Origin: CAYMUN01 sp964440265
GTDB taxonomy: Bacteria > Patescibacteriota > Saccharimonadia > Saccharimonadales > UBA4665
NCBI GenBank assembly: GCA_964440265.1
Contig: CAYTRU010000009.1
Span: forward strand, 1 to 28,283
Direction of reading: 5' to 3'
DNA length: 28,283 nucleotides
Shown piece by piece: positions 7,186-14,501 of the stretch; position 1 is the first letter of the stretch, and the number at the start of each line of letters is the position of its first letter. The translations under genes were made by a program, and so were the position numbers. Below the pieces are notes generated by a model that was not told the origin of the DNA, did not search any database, and saw only the letters and a list, made by a program, of their open reading frames with translations.

Positions 7186-7617
7186 ATGCCAATAATTGAT
7201 ATTTATGCTGCTTGTGGCACGTTTAGTGATAAAAAGAAATTAGCAGTAGATGCGGCAACAACCATCAAAACTATTGAGGGAGTGCCTGATATCCCGATGT
7301 TCCGTAAAAATACTGCAGCTTTTGTACATGAGCTGCCTGTAGGCTCACTATCTAATGTTGATGGTGAAGAGAACTATATCCGGGTCCAAGTACTTACTAA
7401 CAAGGGAGCTTTAGACCGTGCCAAACAATTACAGGTTGTCGAGCAACTGACTAATCTCGTATCTACGGCTGCAGGCGATGAAAGCCTGAAGGAGCGAACT
7501 TGGGTACTCCTGACAGAAGCAGAAGAAGGAGGTTGGGGTTTATGGGGTCATGCTCATACTAATGATGAGCTTGTCGCTGCTGCACGTGATGCGATTGCCA
7601 AAATCAAGGCTTCATAG
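7186..7617 (+). CDS. tautomerase-superfamily-like protein
   Basis: 143 aa. After Met removal the chain begins with Pro (MPIIDIYAACG), the catalytic base of 4-oxalocrotonate tautomerase-type enzymes, and the start is an amphipathic beta-strand as in that family. At 143 aa it is about twice the length of 4-OT monomers, so it may hold two fused beta-alpha-beta units. A good Shine-Dalgarno (GGGAGG) lies before the ATG. The substrate is unknown and the assignment is moderate, resting mainly on the N-terminal Pro and length. Confidence 0.6.
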   Translation: MPIIDIYAACGTFSDKKKLAVDAATTIKTIEGVPDIPMFRKNTAAFVHELPVGSLSNVDGEENYIRVQVLTNKGALDRAKQLQVVEQLTNLVSTAAGDESLKERTWVLLTEAEEGGWGLWGHAHTNDELVAAARDAIAKIKAS

Positions 7618-7755
7618 TCCGAATAGATTCTAGTCTGCTGCGGTGGAGTGGGCCAAAGCTTGCTATTACTGGAAAGCTGTTTCTAACGAAGTAATTCGGA
7701 GCTGTTTTTGTTTTACCTCTGTTAGTTTGGTTCCAATATTGTTAGGCTATAAATT

Positions 7756-8217
7756 ATGAAGTACTCAATTCCCGGACAGGATCCATTTGAAATAAAGACA
7801 CTCATCTTGGATCTAAACGGGACATTGTCTGTAGGTGGAGTCGTTCCTGAAGGTGTTAAAGATCGTCTGGATAGGGTTAAAGACTTAGGGTTTAGTACAG
7901 TTTTCTTTACAGGTAACACGCGTAACGATGCTGATAAACTTGCTGCTGAGCTTGATATTGATTGGAAACCAGCCAAAAGTGCTGAAGAAAAAAGAGACTT
8001 GGCTCTTGAGATTGGGGCAGATACTTGCGCTTCAATTGGCAATGGCTTAATTGACCTGGAGCTTACCAAAGTAGTAAGGCTTGGAATAGTGACGCTGCAG
8101 GCTGAGGGGGTGCACGTACAAACACTCTTAGCAGCAGACATCGTCATTCCTACTATTAATGCTGCGCTTGATTTATTTATTGACCCAAGCCGACTTATTG
8201 CCACCATGCGTCGCTAA
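7756..8217 (+). CDS. small HAD-superfamily protein (soluble P-type ATPase-like)
   Basis: 153 aa, a compact HAD core without a cap domain. Motif I reads DLNGTL: the nucleophile Asp is present but the second acidic residue is Asn, as in the soluble P-type-ATPase-like group (COG4087). Motif II is FFTGNTRND. Later come a Lys (EEKRDLA) and a motif IV-like ASIGNGLID in which acidic residues are reduced. Phosphatase activity is therefore uncertain. TATAAA directly before the ATG (7748-7753) is too close to serve as its -10 box. Confidence 0.7.
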   Translation: MKYSIPGQDPFEIKTLILDLNGTLSVGGVVPEGVKDRLDRVKDLGFSTVFFTGNTRNDADKLAAELDIDWKPAKSAEEKRDLALEIGADTCASIGNGLIDLELTKVVRLGIVTLQAEGVHVQTLLAADIVIPTINAALDLFIDPSRLIATMRR

Positions 8218-8292
8218 AGGTAGGTTCAGCCCGCACCCAAGCCTTGGAGCTGATGGCAATCGACACAAGTCTTTAACTAACTAGCAGATGAG

Positions 8293-8754
8293 TTAGTCGG
8301 TCTTCGCTAGGAGGTTTGCAAGCTGGTCTAAAGCTTGGTTTAGGCCTGGTTCCATGCCGCTCAAGAATTGATCGGCATTTGGACCGGCTGACAACACTTC
8401 TGAGGTTATATCGAGCGTAGTGTGCCCATCATCGTTTTCGCTTAGTAAGATAGTATGCTGTACCTCAAATAACTTATTGCCATCGGCATCGAGGGGAGAA
8501 TTTGTCAGTACTAGCTTAGATGGTTCATCGACCACCTTAAATTCTCCCGTCAATGGCATAATGACGCCATCGGGACCTTGCGTGTCCACACGCAACTGGC
8601 CACCAGGTCGTACGTCAAATTCGCAGGAAGGCACGCGAAAGGGTGCTGGCATGTACCATTGCTTAAACTGTTCTGGTTGTGTCCAGGCATTCCAGACGTC
8701 TTGACGTGCTGCCGTGAATGTCCGGCTGATATGTAATGGTTGATAGTCGCTCAT
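8293..8754 (-). CDS. SRPBCC / AHSA1-like protein
   Basis: 153 aa. Typical Activator-of-Hsp90-ATPase-1-like SRPBCC fold: it opens with ISRTFTAARQDVWNAWTQPEQFKQWY, continues with DVRPGG, LTGEF and TTLDITSE, and ends with GLNQALDQLANLL. It lies directly downstream of an ArsR-type repressor gene (5-nt gap), a pairing very common in bacteria, so both are probably one autoregulated operon. Shine-Dalgarno AAAGGA lies in the end of the repressor gene. The ligand is unknown. Confidence 0.85.
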   Translation of the reverse strand: MSDYQPLHISRTFTAARQDVWNAWTQPEQFKQWYMPAPFRVPSCEFDVRPGGQLRVDTQGPDGVIMPLTGEFKVVDEPSKLVLTNSPLDADGNKLFEVQHTILLSENDDGHTTLDITSEVLSAGPNADQFLSGMEPGLNQALDQLANLLAKTD

Positions 8755-8759
8755 ACTAT

Positions 8760-9065
8760 TTATCCTTTCTTTAAATGACTCTCCAAATTATCCAGCCGTT
8801 GACCCCAATATTGCTGGAATGAATTGGCCCAATCTTCCAGTCGCAAAAAAGGCTCTGGCTGGAGTGCGTAAATCCGCTGCTGGGCAAGGGGTCGTATGGT
8901 CACTAAGCCGGTCTCGGCCAGTGTGTGCAAATGCTTTGAGGCTTGCGGTTGCCGTAGCTGAAGCAGCAGGGCAATCTCATTGACTGAACGTGGTTGGTCG
9001 CGAAGCAGTTCAATGATTCTCAGTCGATTTGGCTCGGCTAGCGCACGAAAGGTTGCTGTATTCAT
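8760..9065 (-). CDS. ArsR-family transcriptional repressor
   Basis: 101 aa winged-helix protein: ALAEPNRLRIIELL, then SVNEIALLLQLRQPQASKHLHTL as the recognition helix, then a wing. No Cys pair for metal sensing is seen, so it is more like the SRPBCC-linked ArsR group than a metal sensor. It heads the operon with the SRPBCC gene. Transcription starts from a consensus promoter whose -10 box ends 6 nt before the ATG, giving a leaderless mRNA, and the -35 box sits inside an imperfect palindrome that is the likely self-operator. Confidence 0.85.
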   Translation of the reverse strand: MNTATFRALAEPNRLRIIELLRDQPRSVNEIALLLQLRQPQASKHLHTLAETGLVTIRPLAQQRIYALQPEPFLRLEDWANSFQQYWGQRLDNLESHLKKG

Positions 9066-9071
9066 TTTTTA

Positions 9072-9107
9072 ATATTACTCTATAGGAATATTCTTGTCAA
9101 GGAATAT
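9072..9107 (-). promoter_or_regulatory. arsR-type promoter with operator palindrome
   Basis: On the minus strand: TTGACA (9100-9095), a 17-bp spacer and TAATAT (9077-9072), then 6 nt to the ATG. An imperfect inverted repeat centred on CTTGTCAAG (9093-9101) with ATATT / AATAT flanks (9088-9107, one extra base on the right arm) covers the -35 box, the usual place for an ArsR self-operator. Confidence 0.65.
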
Positions 9108-9210
9108 ACAATGTACTAATGGAGGGATGATCTGGTGCGTGTGAGCTGTGTATCCTTTTAGCCAAGTTTAGCTTCGGTAGTGAGCGACGCTTTATCTGAA
9201 GCTGATTTGG

Positions 9211-9606
9211 TTATTCTAAAATGATCAAATTGTTGCCCAAAACTTCGCCCAGCACGGCAAAATCTTTATCGAAAGTTATTAATGTATCGTTAGTCTCGCG
9301 GGCCAGAGCGGCAATCCAAATATCGTTTTGCGACAGAGCTCTGCCTCGTTGTTGACATAATAGTTGTAGTGCTGCGTAGTGCTCTGTCGTTTGCAAGGTA
9401 GGCAGGATGATTAATACTTGCGGTTGAGCCAGAAATTTCTGCAAGATTTGTTCGTTATGCTCACCTTGAGAGCCTTTCATAAAACCATAGCGCAGTTCAG
9501 CTATGACCGGCAATGGCAGTTTGAGCTCTAGGGCATCTTTGACGACGTCTATGATGACTGGTACGCCGCGGGCGAGAGCGCTGTAGGCATTTGTATCCAA
9601 CAGCAT
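9211..9606 (-). CDS. vapC: PIN-domain toxin (VapC family)
   Basis: 131 aa. PIN-domain ribonuclease: MLLDTNAYSAL with the first catalytic Asp (D4), ELRYGF with a catalytic Glu, SQNDIWIAALA with a further Asp, and TFDKDF near the end. VapC toxins cut RNA, often tRNA, in the cytoplasm. The start codon directly abuts the stop of the antitoxin gene (TAA then ATG), so the pair is co-translated. All acidic residues are present, so the toxin looks intact. Confidence 0.85.
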   Translation of the reverse strand: MLLDTNAYSALARGVPVIIDVVKDALELKLPLPVIAELRYGFMKGSQGEHNEQILQKFLAQPQVLIILPTLQTTEHYAALQLLCQQRGRALSQNDIWIAALARETNDTLITFDKDFAVLGEVLGNNLIILE

Positions 9607-9861
9607 TTATAAGTCCTTCGTGGCTAGCGCTTTCTGAACTCTGTCCTCTGCGTCCAGTGCTTCAAGGGTGGCAGTATCGATACCACTCCCGATAAACCAG
9701 TCTAATGCCGTTCCTATATTTGCTGAAGGAACTGCCACTTTCTCTGATAATTCGTCAATGACTGTTTGATTTAAGCTTTTACCACTGAGGCGTGAGCGCT
9801 TGCGTAAGTAGTTATTAACTGGCTCTGGGATATTGCGAATCGTGTATTGTATTGTTTTCAT
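9607..9861 (-). CDS. VapB-type antitoxin
   Basis: 84 aa. The N-terminal third (IQYTIRNIPEPVNNYLRKRSRLSGKSLNQTVID) looks like a ribbon-helix-helix DNA-binding segment of the FitA/VapB type; the C-terminal part is acidic and would wrap the toxin. It precedes the PIN toxin gene with no gap. The promoter is near-perfect and the mRNA should be leaderless. The palindromes TGTATACA and CATGCATG in the promoter are candidate binding sites for the antitoxin-toxin complex. Confidence 0.8.
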   Translation of the reverse strand: MKTIQYTIRNIPEPVNNYLRKRSRLSGKSLNQTVIDELSEKVAVPSANIGTALDWFIGSGIDTATLEALDAEDRVQKALATKDL

Positions 9862-9897
9862 GTATACATTATAGCATGCATGTAGGCATCATGTCAA
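9861..9897 (-). promoter_or_regulatory. promoter/operator of the toxin-antitoxin pair
   Basis: Minus strand: TTGACA (9897-9892), an 18-bp spacer, and an extended -10 of TGC plus TATAAT (9873-9868), then 6 nt to the ATG at 9861. The 8-bp palindrome TGTATACA (9861-9868) overlaps the -10 box and initiation site; CATGCATG lies in the spacer. Confidence 0.7.
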
Positions 9898-10044
9898 AAG
9901 CCATAGTTCAGCTGTTTCTCAATTTTTCCAGCTACTATGACGCTTAGCAGCTAGGACCTGAGCGCTACACTTATATGCCAAGCGGCATGCTACCCAAGGT
10001 GTACAGGCTAAGGCTGACGACAAACCATGTAAACAGGAGTATGA

Positions 10045-10557
10045 ATGAGTCGAATATTTAAGAAACCAATGCTAGTCGCCGGTGTTGCCGCTGGCCTAGC
10101 ATTAGCGACAATTACTGGTGCAGGGATTGTGTCGGCGGCCACAGATTCTTCGTCTGACGGTTCAACCGGTCTAATCGACAAGCTTGCTGCTAAGTTTAAT
10201 CTGAATAAAACCGATGTGAAGGCGGTGTTCGACGAAGATAAAGCGACTCACGAAGCAGTTCGCCAAAAAGCTCTCGATGATCGTCTCAGCCAAGCGGTAA
10301 CTGATAAGAAGATTACGGCTGAACAAAAGGATAAAATCGTGGCTAAGCAGGCTGAACTGAAAGCTGCTCACGAAGCCGAGCAGGCTGCCATGAAGGATAA
10401 AACTGATGCTGAGCGCCGAGCCGCCCGCGAAACCCAGCGCGCTGAGCTGGAAAAGTGGGCCAAGGATAATGGCATACCTCTGGAATATGTGCGCCCTATG
10501 GGTGGCGGCCATGGGCCTGGTGGCCCGGGCGGTCCTGGTCCCGGACAAGCTATGTAG
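10045..10557 (+). CDS. exported charged helical protein (DUF2680/YckD-like)
   Basis: 170 aa. Signal peptide about 1-32 (cut near VSA|ATD). The mature part is almost wholly charged alpha-helix, with LAAKFNLNKTDVKAVFDED and ITAEQKDKIVAKQAEL resembling DUF2680/YckD-type repeats. It ends in a Gly/Pro-rich tail (GGGHGPGGPGGPGPG). No catalytic motif is seen; a cell-envelope role is a guess. Shine-Dalgarno AGGAG lies 5 nt before the ATG. A small hairpin (ATGCC / GGCAT, 9975-9988) lies in the 183-nt gap upstream, and a strong terminator follows the gene. Confidence 0.75.
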   Translation: MSRIFKKPMLVAGVAAGLALATITGAGIVSAATDSSSDGSTGLIDKLAAKFNLNKTDVKAVFDEDKATHEAVRQKALDDRLSQAVTDKKITAEQKDKIVAKQAELKAAHEAEQAAMKDKTDAERRAARETQRAELEKWAKDNGIPLEYVRPMGGGHGPGGPGGPGPGQAM

Positions 10558-10584
10558 TACATGGAGTCTCGTGGTCGACGGATG

Positions 10585-10613
10585 AGAGCCGCCATCAGGG
10601 CGGCTCTTTCCTT
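10585..10613 (+). terminator. intrinsic terminator
   Basis: A perfect 9-bp GC-rich stem (AGAGCCGCC 10585-10593 / GGCGGCTCT 10599-10607) with loop ATCAG is followed by TTTCCTT. It ends the transcript of the exported helical protein. Confidence 0.75.
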
Positions 10614-10692
10614 GCTAACCTTGCTACTATGGCTGTGATTGGCAAAATAAGCCGACTGGACTACAATGGCTGTATAAATTAGGAGGATAGTC

Positions 10693-11112
10693 ATGGACGT
10701 ACAAGTTAACTACTTGGCAGTCGCTGCGGCAATGGTCAGCTCAATGGTTGTGGGCAGCATCTGGTATGCGAGATCGGTATTCGGTAATACCTGGATCAAA
10801 CTGGCCAAAATAGATATGAAAAAGAATGGCGGCAGTGTCTGGAAGCCTATTGCTATTACTATGGTTGTCAGCCTGATCACAGCTTATGTGTTGGCGCATG
10901 TAATTTATCTGTCAAACCGGTTCTTTCATCACAGCTTTTTGCAGGACTCACTGATGACGGCTTTCTGGCTGTGGCTGGGCTTCACAGCCGCTCGTTTTGT
11001 TACCCACGATGCTTTCGAGGGTCGCCCTGCCAAACTGACACTACTCAATGTCAGTCATGAACTGGTGACAATTATGCTGATGGGTCTGATTATCGGCCTC
11101 ATGGGTTTGTAG
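10693..11112 (+). CDS. DUF1761-like membrane protein
   Basis: 139 aa with four predicted membrane helices (about 5-27, 51-73, 82-105, 117-138). The VVGSIWYARSVFGNTWIKLAKID start is typical of DUF1761 proteins. No function is established for the family. Shine-Dalgarno AGGAGG lies 7 nt before the ATG. It follows a terminator and precedes a gene with its own promoter, so it is probably transcribed alone. Confidence 0.75.
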   Translation: MDVQVNYLAVAAAMVSSMVVGSIWYARSVFGNTWIKLAKIDMKKNGGSVWKPIAITMVVSLITAYVLAHVIYLSNRFFHHSFLQDSLMTAFWLWLGFTAARFVTHDAFEGRPAKLTLLNVSHELVTIMLMGLIIGLMGL

Positions 11113-11203
11113 GACTCTGCTGCGGCCCTAGCTTAATCCACCATCATGTAAATAGTAGGCAGGGCTCCTTGCATAAAAGGTGATCAGGACTATTTTTAGC
11201 AAG

Positions 11204-11212
11204 TGCTATGAT
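11204..11212 (+). promoter_or_regulatory. extended -10 promoter, leaderless
   Basis: TGC followed by TATGAT is a perfect extended -10. It ends 6 nt before the ATG at 11219, with no Shine-Dalgarno. The -35 region is poor, as expected for an extended -10 promoter. Confidence 0.6.
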
Positions 11213-11218
11213 GAATCA

Positions 11219-11761
11219 ATGAAAACGGTGTTTTTGGACAGAGATGGGACACTTATCGTAGATCCAGAGGATTTGCGAGTGGATCGTATCGATAAGATTA
11301 CATTATTCCCAGACTCTATTGCAGCGCTCAAATACTTGGCTGACCATGACTTTAATGTGGTAATCATCACGAACCAAGCGGGTATTGCTGAAGGTCGCCT
11401 TACAGAGACGGAATTCTGGGAAATTCATACTCGTGTCCTGGAGCTATTAGCGCCGGCGGGGGCAAAAATTCTAAAGACCTACATGTCGCCACATGGTGAA
11501 AATGAGGTTAATGAATGGCGTAAGCCAGGGCCGGGTATGCTCTTGCAGGCTGCTAAGGATTTTAATTTGAAATTGCCAGAAATCTACATGGTCGGCGATA
11601 GTCGTTCCGATATTATGGCCGGGATTCGTGCCGGTACCAAAACGGTACTTGTCAAAACCGCCAATCACAACGTCGAGGCGCTGGAGGCTGATTACACAGC
11701 GCCGAACTTACTGGATGCGGTACAGTATATTACCAAGCAGTACCCGAGTGTGGCAGTGTAG
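11219..11761 (+). CDS. HAD-IIIA phosphatase (GmhB/HisB-N-like)
   Basis: 180 aa. Motif I FLDRDGTL holds both Asp residues; motif II is IITNQAG; the Lys is in WRKPGPGML; motif IV is VGDSRSDIMAG. This order matches D,D-heptose 1,7-bisphosphate phosphatase and histidinol-phosphatase relatives. The zinc loop normally rich in Cys before the KPxPG motif reads SPHGENEVNEWRKPG, with no Cys, so the structural zinc site is missing. A longer reading from 11180 was rejected because the family begins at the KTVFLDRDGT strand and an extended -10 ends just 6 nt before this ATG. The substrate is unknown. Confidence 0.8.
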   Translation: MKTVFLDRDGTLIVDPEDLRVDRIDKITLFPDSIAALKYLADHDFNVVIITNQAGIAEGRLTETEFWEIHTRVLELLAPAGAKILKTYMSPHGENEVNEWRKPGPGMLLQAAKDFNLKLPEIYMVGDSRSDIMAGIRAGTKTVLVKTANHNVEALEADYTAPNLLDAVQYITKQYPSVAV

Positions 11762-11776
11762 CCTGTGGGCTGCGGA

Positions 11777-12304
11777 CTACTGAACAGTAGTTGGCGGTGT
11801 AGCGGCTCCCCCGTTACTGCTATCACCATTACCAAAGCTTGGATCGACCAGGATTCGCGAGGCGTTGGTGCCGTTCGCGATAACTGCAACGGTGTCACCG
11901 ACCTTGATATCACTGATTGCTCCAGCTTGTCCGTTGTTGTTCACTTTTGTGGTGTCACTGATTGCTAGAGTCACACTGCTACCATCTTGGCCTTTGACGG
12001 TAATACTGGTGGGGCTGATGGCGGTGACAGCTCCAAGCGTGGGCCGCTGACCGCCAAAGGCGCCACGGCGGCCGCCACCAAAGCCACCACCTTGGCCACG
12101 TGGACCGGGAGCATTTGGACCAGCTGCTACTGCTCTTACTTTTGTTGCCGGTTGACGGCCTTTTTGGTACTGTACGCCTCCTAGAAAACTGCCTGCGGCT
12201 AGCAGTAAACCAACGATTACCGCTACAGAGATAACTCGGGATCGGCTGTTTTTCTGTTGTGCTTGTATGGCTTGGTGCTGATCGGTAGTTGTAGTTTCTT
12301 TCAT
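11777..12304 (-). CDS. membrane-anchored DUF5666-like protein
   Basis: 175 aa. A cytoplasmic N-terminus, one membrane helix (about 24-44), then an Arg/Gly-rich stretch (GGGFGGGRRGAFGGQRP, about 73-89). A small beta domain follows (LGAVTAISPTSITVKGQDGSSVTL through VGDTVAVIANG, about 90-150), resembling DUF5666, and the tail is low-complexity. Its ATG overlaps the stop of the ABC ATPase gene (ATGA), so it is translationally coupled and third in the exporter operon. A periplasm-facing adaptor or substrate-contact subunit is plausible; in MacAB systems a membrane-fusion protein takes that place, but this one is far smaller and not homologous by eye. Confidence 0.7.
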   Translation of the reverse strand: MKETTTTDQHQAIQAQQKNSRSRVISVAVIVGLLLAAGSFLGGVQYQKGRQPATKVRAVAAGPNAPGPRGQGGGFGGGRRGAFGGQRPTLGAVTAISPTSITVKGQDGSSVTLAISDTTKVNNNGQAGAISDIKVGDTVAVIANGTNASRILVDPSFGNGDSSNGGAATPPTTVQ

Positions 12305-12981
12305 GATGTACCTTTCTTTATGAGTTTACCGTCTTGCAAGCGGAAGGTGATATCGGTCTTGCCAGCGATAGACAAGTCGTGAGTGACGGCAATGATGGTA
12401 GTGTTTTCCGACTTGGCCAGGCTATGCAGTAGATCGAAAATCATTTTTCCGGTCTGACTGTCTAGATTACCAGTCGGTTCGTCAGCCAGGATCAAGCGGG
12501 GCTTGTTAGCCAGGGCCCGGGCGATGGCCACTCGCTGCTGTTCACCGCCCGATAGCTTGCCGGGTTTACGCTTTTGCTTATCGCCCTTCAAGCCAACTTG
12601 GTCAAGCAGCTCTTTTGCTCGGGCCTTCCGCTTGCTGCCCGGCAGGCCGGCAAACTCCATCGGCAAAGTGACGTTTTCGAGGGCTGTCAGATTTGGTATC
12701 AGATTATAGCCTTGAAATACGAAGCCGATCTGTTGGCCGCGATATTTGACCAGCGCATGATTTCGTAATTTTGTTATATCGCTATCACCTACGGTGATGG
12801 TGCCGCTAGTAGGTTTGTCTAGAGCGCCAAGCAGTGATAGCAGGGTACTTTTACCGCTGCCACTCTTGCCGATGATTGAGGCGAATTGCCCTGCTGGCAC
12901 CTCGAAGCTGATGCCATCGACAGCTCTGACATGGCCACCTTGACCCGAAAATTCCTTGGTTAGTTTCGATACTTTTAACAT
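12301..12981 (-). CDS. ABC transporter ATPase (MacB/LolD-type)
   Basis: 226 aa. All ATPase motifs are intact: Walker A GKSGSGKST (about 38-46), Q-loop VFQGYNL, signature LSGGEQQRVAIARAL, Walker B LILADEPTGNLD and the H-loop VTHD. The DEPTGNLD form and length are typical of the MacB/LolD/FtsE group that pairs with FtsX-like permeases. Shine-Dalgarno GGAGA lies 6 nt before this ATG; the longer in-frame reading to 13053 runs back into the permease gene and was rejected. Middle gene of a three-gene operon behind a two-component system. Confidence 0.9.
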   Translation of the reverse strand: MLKVSKLTKEFSGQGGHVRAVDGISFEVPAGQFASIIGKSGSGKSTLLSLLGALDKPTSGTITVGDSDITKLRNHALVKYRGQQIGFVFQGYNLIPNLTALENVTLPMEFAGLPGSKRKARAKELLDQVGLKGDKQKRKPGKLSGGEQQRVAIARALANKPRLILADEPTGNLDSQTGKMIFDLLHSLAKSENTTIIAVTHDLSIAGKTDITFRLQDGKLIKKGTS

Positions 12982-12991
12982 TATTATTCTC

Positions 12992-14404
12992 CTATTCAAC
13001 CCGCATGACTTCTGCCGGGCGTATTTTACTAATGAGTAGAGCCGGCAACGCACTGCCGATGATGGCTATCATGAGTGCTGTGCCGATGCCGTAGCCTAAG
13101 ATTCCCCAGCCCACTGCCGCTTGGATATTGCGGGCGCTAGCAAGGGTATTGTTGCCGAAGCTGCGCAAGCCACTGCCACCACCAGCGGTTCTTGGCCTTT
13201 GACCAAAGCCACCCGCACCTGGCTGTTGCCCAGGTAACTGGACTGTTTGCGACGAGCTAGTGCCGTTATTAACTAAGATTTTGGTAATGGGGTTGGCGGC
13301 TACGGAACCGATAATTAACCCCGCTATGAGTCCTAAGACGGTGAGGGTAACCGCTTCGCTAATAAACTGCAACATCACCTTGCTATTAGACGCACCGATG
13401 GCCTTCAGAATGCCAATTTCTCGCCGGCGCTCCCGAACAATCATGATCATCGTCAGCAGTATGATTACCGCACCAGCTGCCACTGCACCTACTAGGCTAA
13501 AGACCGAAACTGTTCTGACACTTTCTAGCTGCTCCACAGTCTGTTTGGCACTGTCCTGACTGCTAGTAACATCGGCTGCACTCCCTAGGGTTTTCTTTAT
13601 GGCTGACACGGTCGAGTCTAGATTATCAATGGAGTTGACCATTATGGTGGCCGCGGTCACGCTGCCCGCTTGTCCTGATAATCGCTGCAAGGCCAGTAAC
13701 GACATAATCAGGCCGGCATCAGAGAATGTATTGCCAGTTGCATAGATGCCGACCACCGTTATGGTCTTGCCGTAGGCGGTGAAAGTGGACCCCACACTTA
13801 CATTATTCTTTGCGGCAAGGGCTTTCCCGAGCATGGCTTTATCTTCGTCTTTACTGGCATCGATCGCCGTACCACTAGTAAATTTCACGCTATTGCCCCC
13901 ATAAGCCGAGCTGCTGGTAGTGTCGTTTGTACCAGTGATAATCACGGGTGGGGTAAAAGTACGAGTGATCTGCTGTGTGTCGCCGTCGGATTGACTGCGA
14001 CCAAAACCACCAGCTGGTGGCGTGAAATCGACTCCGGAATTAGCAGCTCCCCGCCGCCCGAGTGAGCCGGGCTCAATGGCTGAAACTAGGTTGGTATTAT
14101 CGGTAGTTAGGCGATCGCTCAAGGTCTCTGTTACTTTGGTGATGTTTGGTAGTGTCGACACTTTGCTGAGTTGGGTAGTAGTGAGTGGTTCGCCACCGCC
14201 CTGGAAGCCTTGGGAACCAGCTGGTGCCACCGTTATCGTGTTGCCAATAGAACTCTTCACGGAACTAATTTTGTCTCCGACTGCCTGGCGGGCGATTAGC
14301 ATGGCTAGGGCCAAGCCGATACTCAAGCCTAGGATTACGACGACAGAAAAGGTTCGTACACTATTACGGAAGGCATTGCGCACGCCTCTTGATACTGTAT
14401 TCAC
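12992..14404 (-). CDS. FtsX/MacB-type ABC exporter permease
   Basis: 470 aa, GTG start. One N-terminal helix (about 19-39), a large extracytoplasmic domain (about 40-300) and three C-terminal helices: MacB topology. The cytoplasmic loop ERRREIGILKAIGAS is the family's signature, and the C-terminus ends ISKIRPAEVMRVE as in many MacB proteins. Odd: the loop between helices three and four carries a Gln/Gly/Pro/Arg-rich insert (GAGGFGQRPRTAGGGSG) very like a stretch in the third operon gene. The promoter region has an 11-bp direct repeat spaced 21 bp, a likely site for the neighbouring response regulator. Such modules usually export antimicrobial peptides or lipophilic compounds. Confidence 0.85.
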   Translation of the reverse strand: MNTVSRGVRNAFRNSVRTFSVVVILGLSIGLALAMLIARQAVGDKISSVKSSIGNTITVAPAGSQGFQGGGEPLTTTQLSKVSTLPNITKVTETLSDRLTTDNTNLVSAIEPGSLGRRGAANSGVDFTPPAGGFGRSQSDGDTQQITRTFTPPVIITGTNDTTSSSAYGGNSVKFTSGTAIDASKDEDKAMLGKALAAKNNVSVGSTFTAYGKTITVVGIYATGNTFSDAGLIMSLLALQRLSGQAGSVTAATIMVNSIDNLDSTVSAIKKTLGSAADVTSSQDSAKQTVEQLESVRTVSVFSLVGAVAAGAVIILLTMIMIVRERRREIGILKAIGASNSKVMLQFISEAVTLTVLGLIAGLIIGSVAANPITKILVNNGTSSSQTVQLPGQQPGAGGFGQRPRTAGGGSGLRSFGNNTLASARNIQAAVGWGILGYGIGTALMIAIIGSALPALLISKIRPAEVMRVE

Positions 14405-14433
14405 GGGAAGGTGCCTTTCTCTTAAAATGTTTT

Positions 14434-14474
14434 AGTCTACTGTTAGCTAAGAGCATAAACGACTTAGCTGAGAG
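14434..14474 (-). promoter_or_regulatory. probable response-regulator site of the exporter operon
   Basis: TTAGCTAAGAG (14443-14453) and TTAGCTGAGAG (14464-14474) are direct repeats with one mismatch, exactly 21 bp apart (two helical turns), the geometry used by OmpR/PhoB-type regulators. Minus-strand TAGACT (14439-14434) next to them could be a -10 box with no good -35, fitting an activated promoter. They lie between the kinase gene and the exporter operon. Confidence 0.5.
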
Positions 14475-14501
14475 TAACCTGAAGGCTAGTAAAGAAGACT
14501 C

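Noticed and set aside
7748..7753. TATAAA as the promoter of the small HAD gene
   Set aside because: It ends only 2 nt before the ATG, so transcription would start inside the coding region.
7722..8207. 161-codon minus-strand ORF opposite the small HAD gene
   Set aside because: The + strand product has a recognisable HAD motif I and a sensible start; the antisense product is Ser-rich shadow sequence.
8276..8297. Terminator for the SRPBCC gene (ACTAACT / AGTTAGT stem)
   Set aside because: The 7-bp AT-rich stem overlaps the stop codon but no T-run follows on the minus strand, so termination is not supported.
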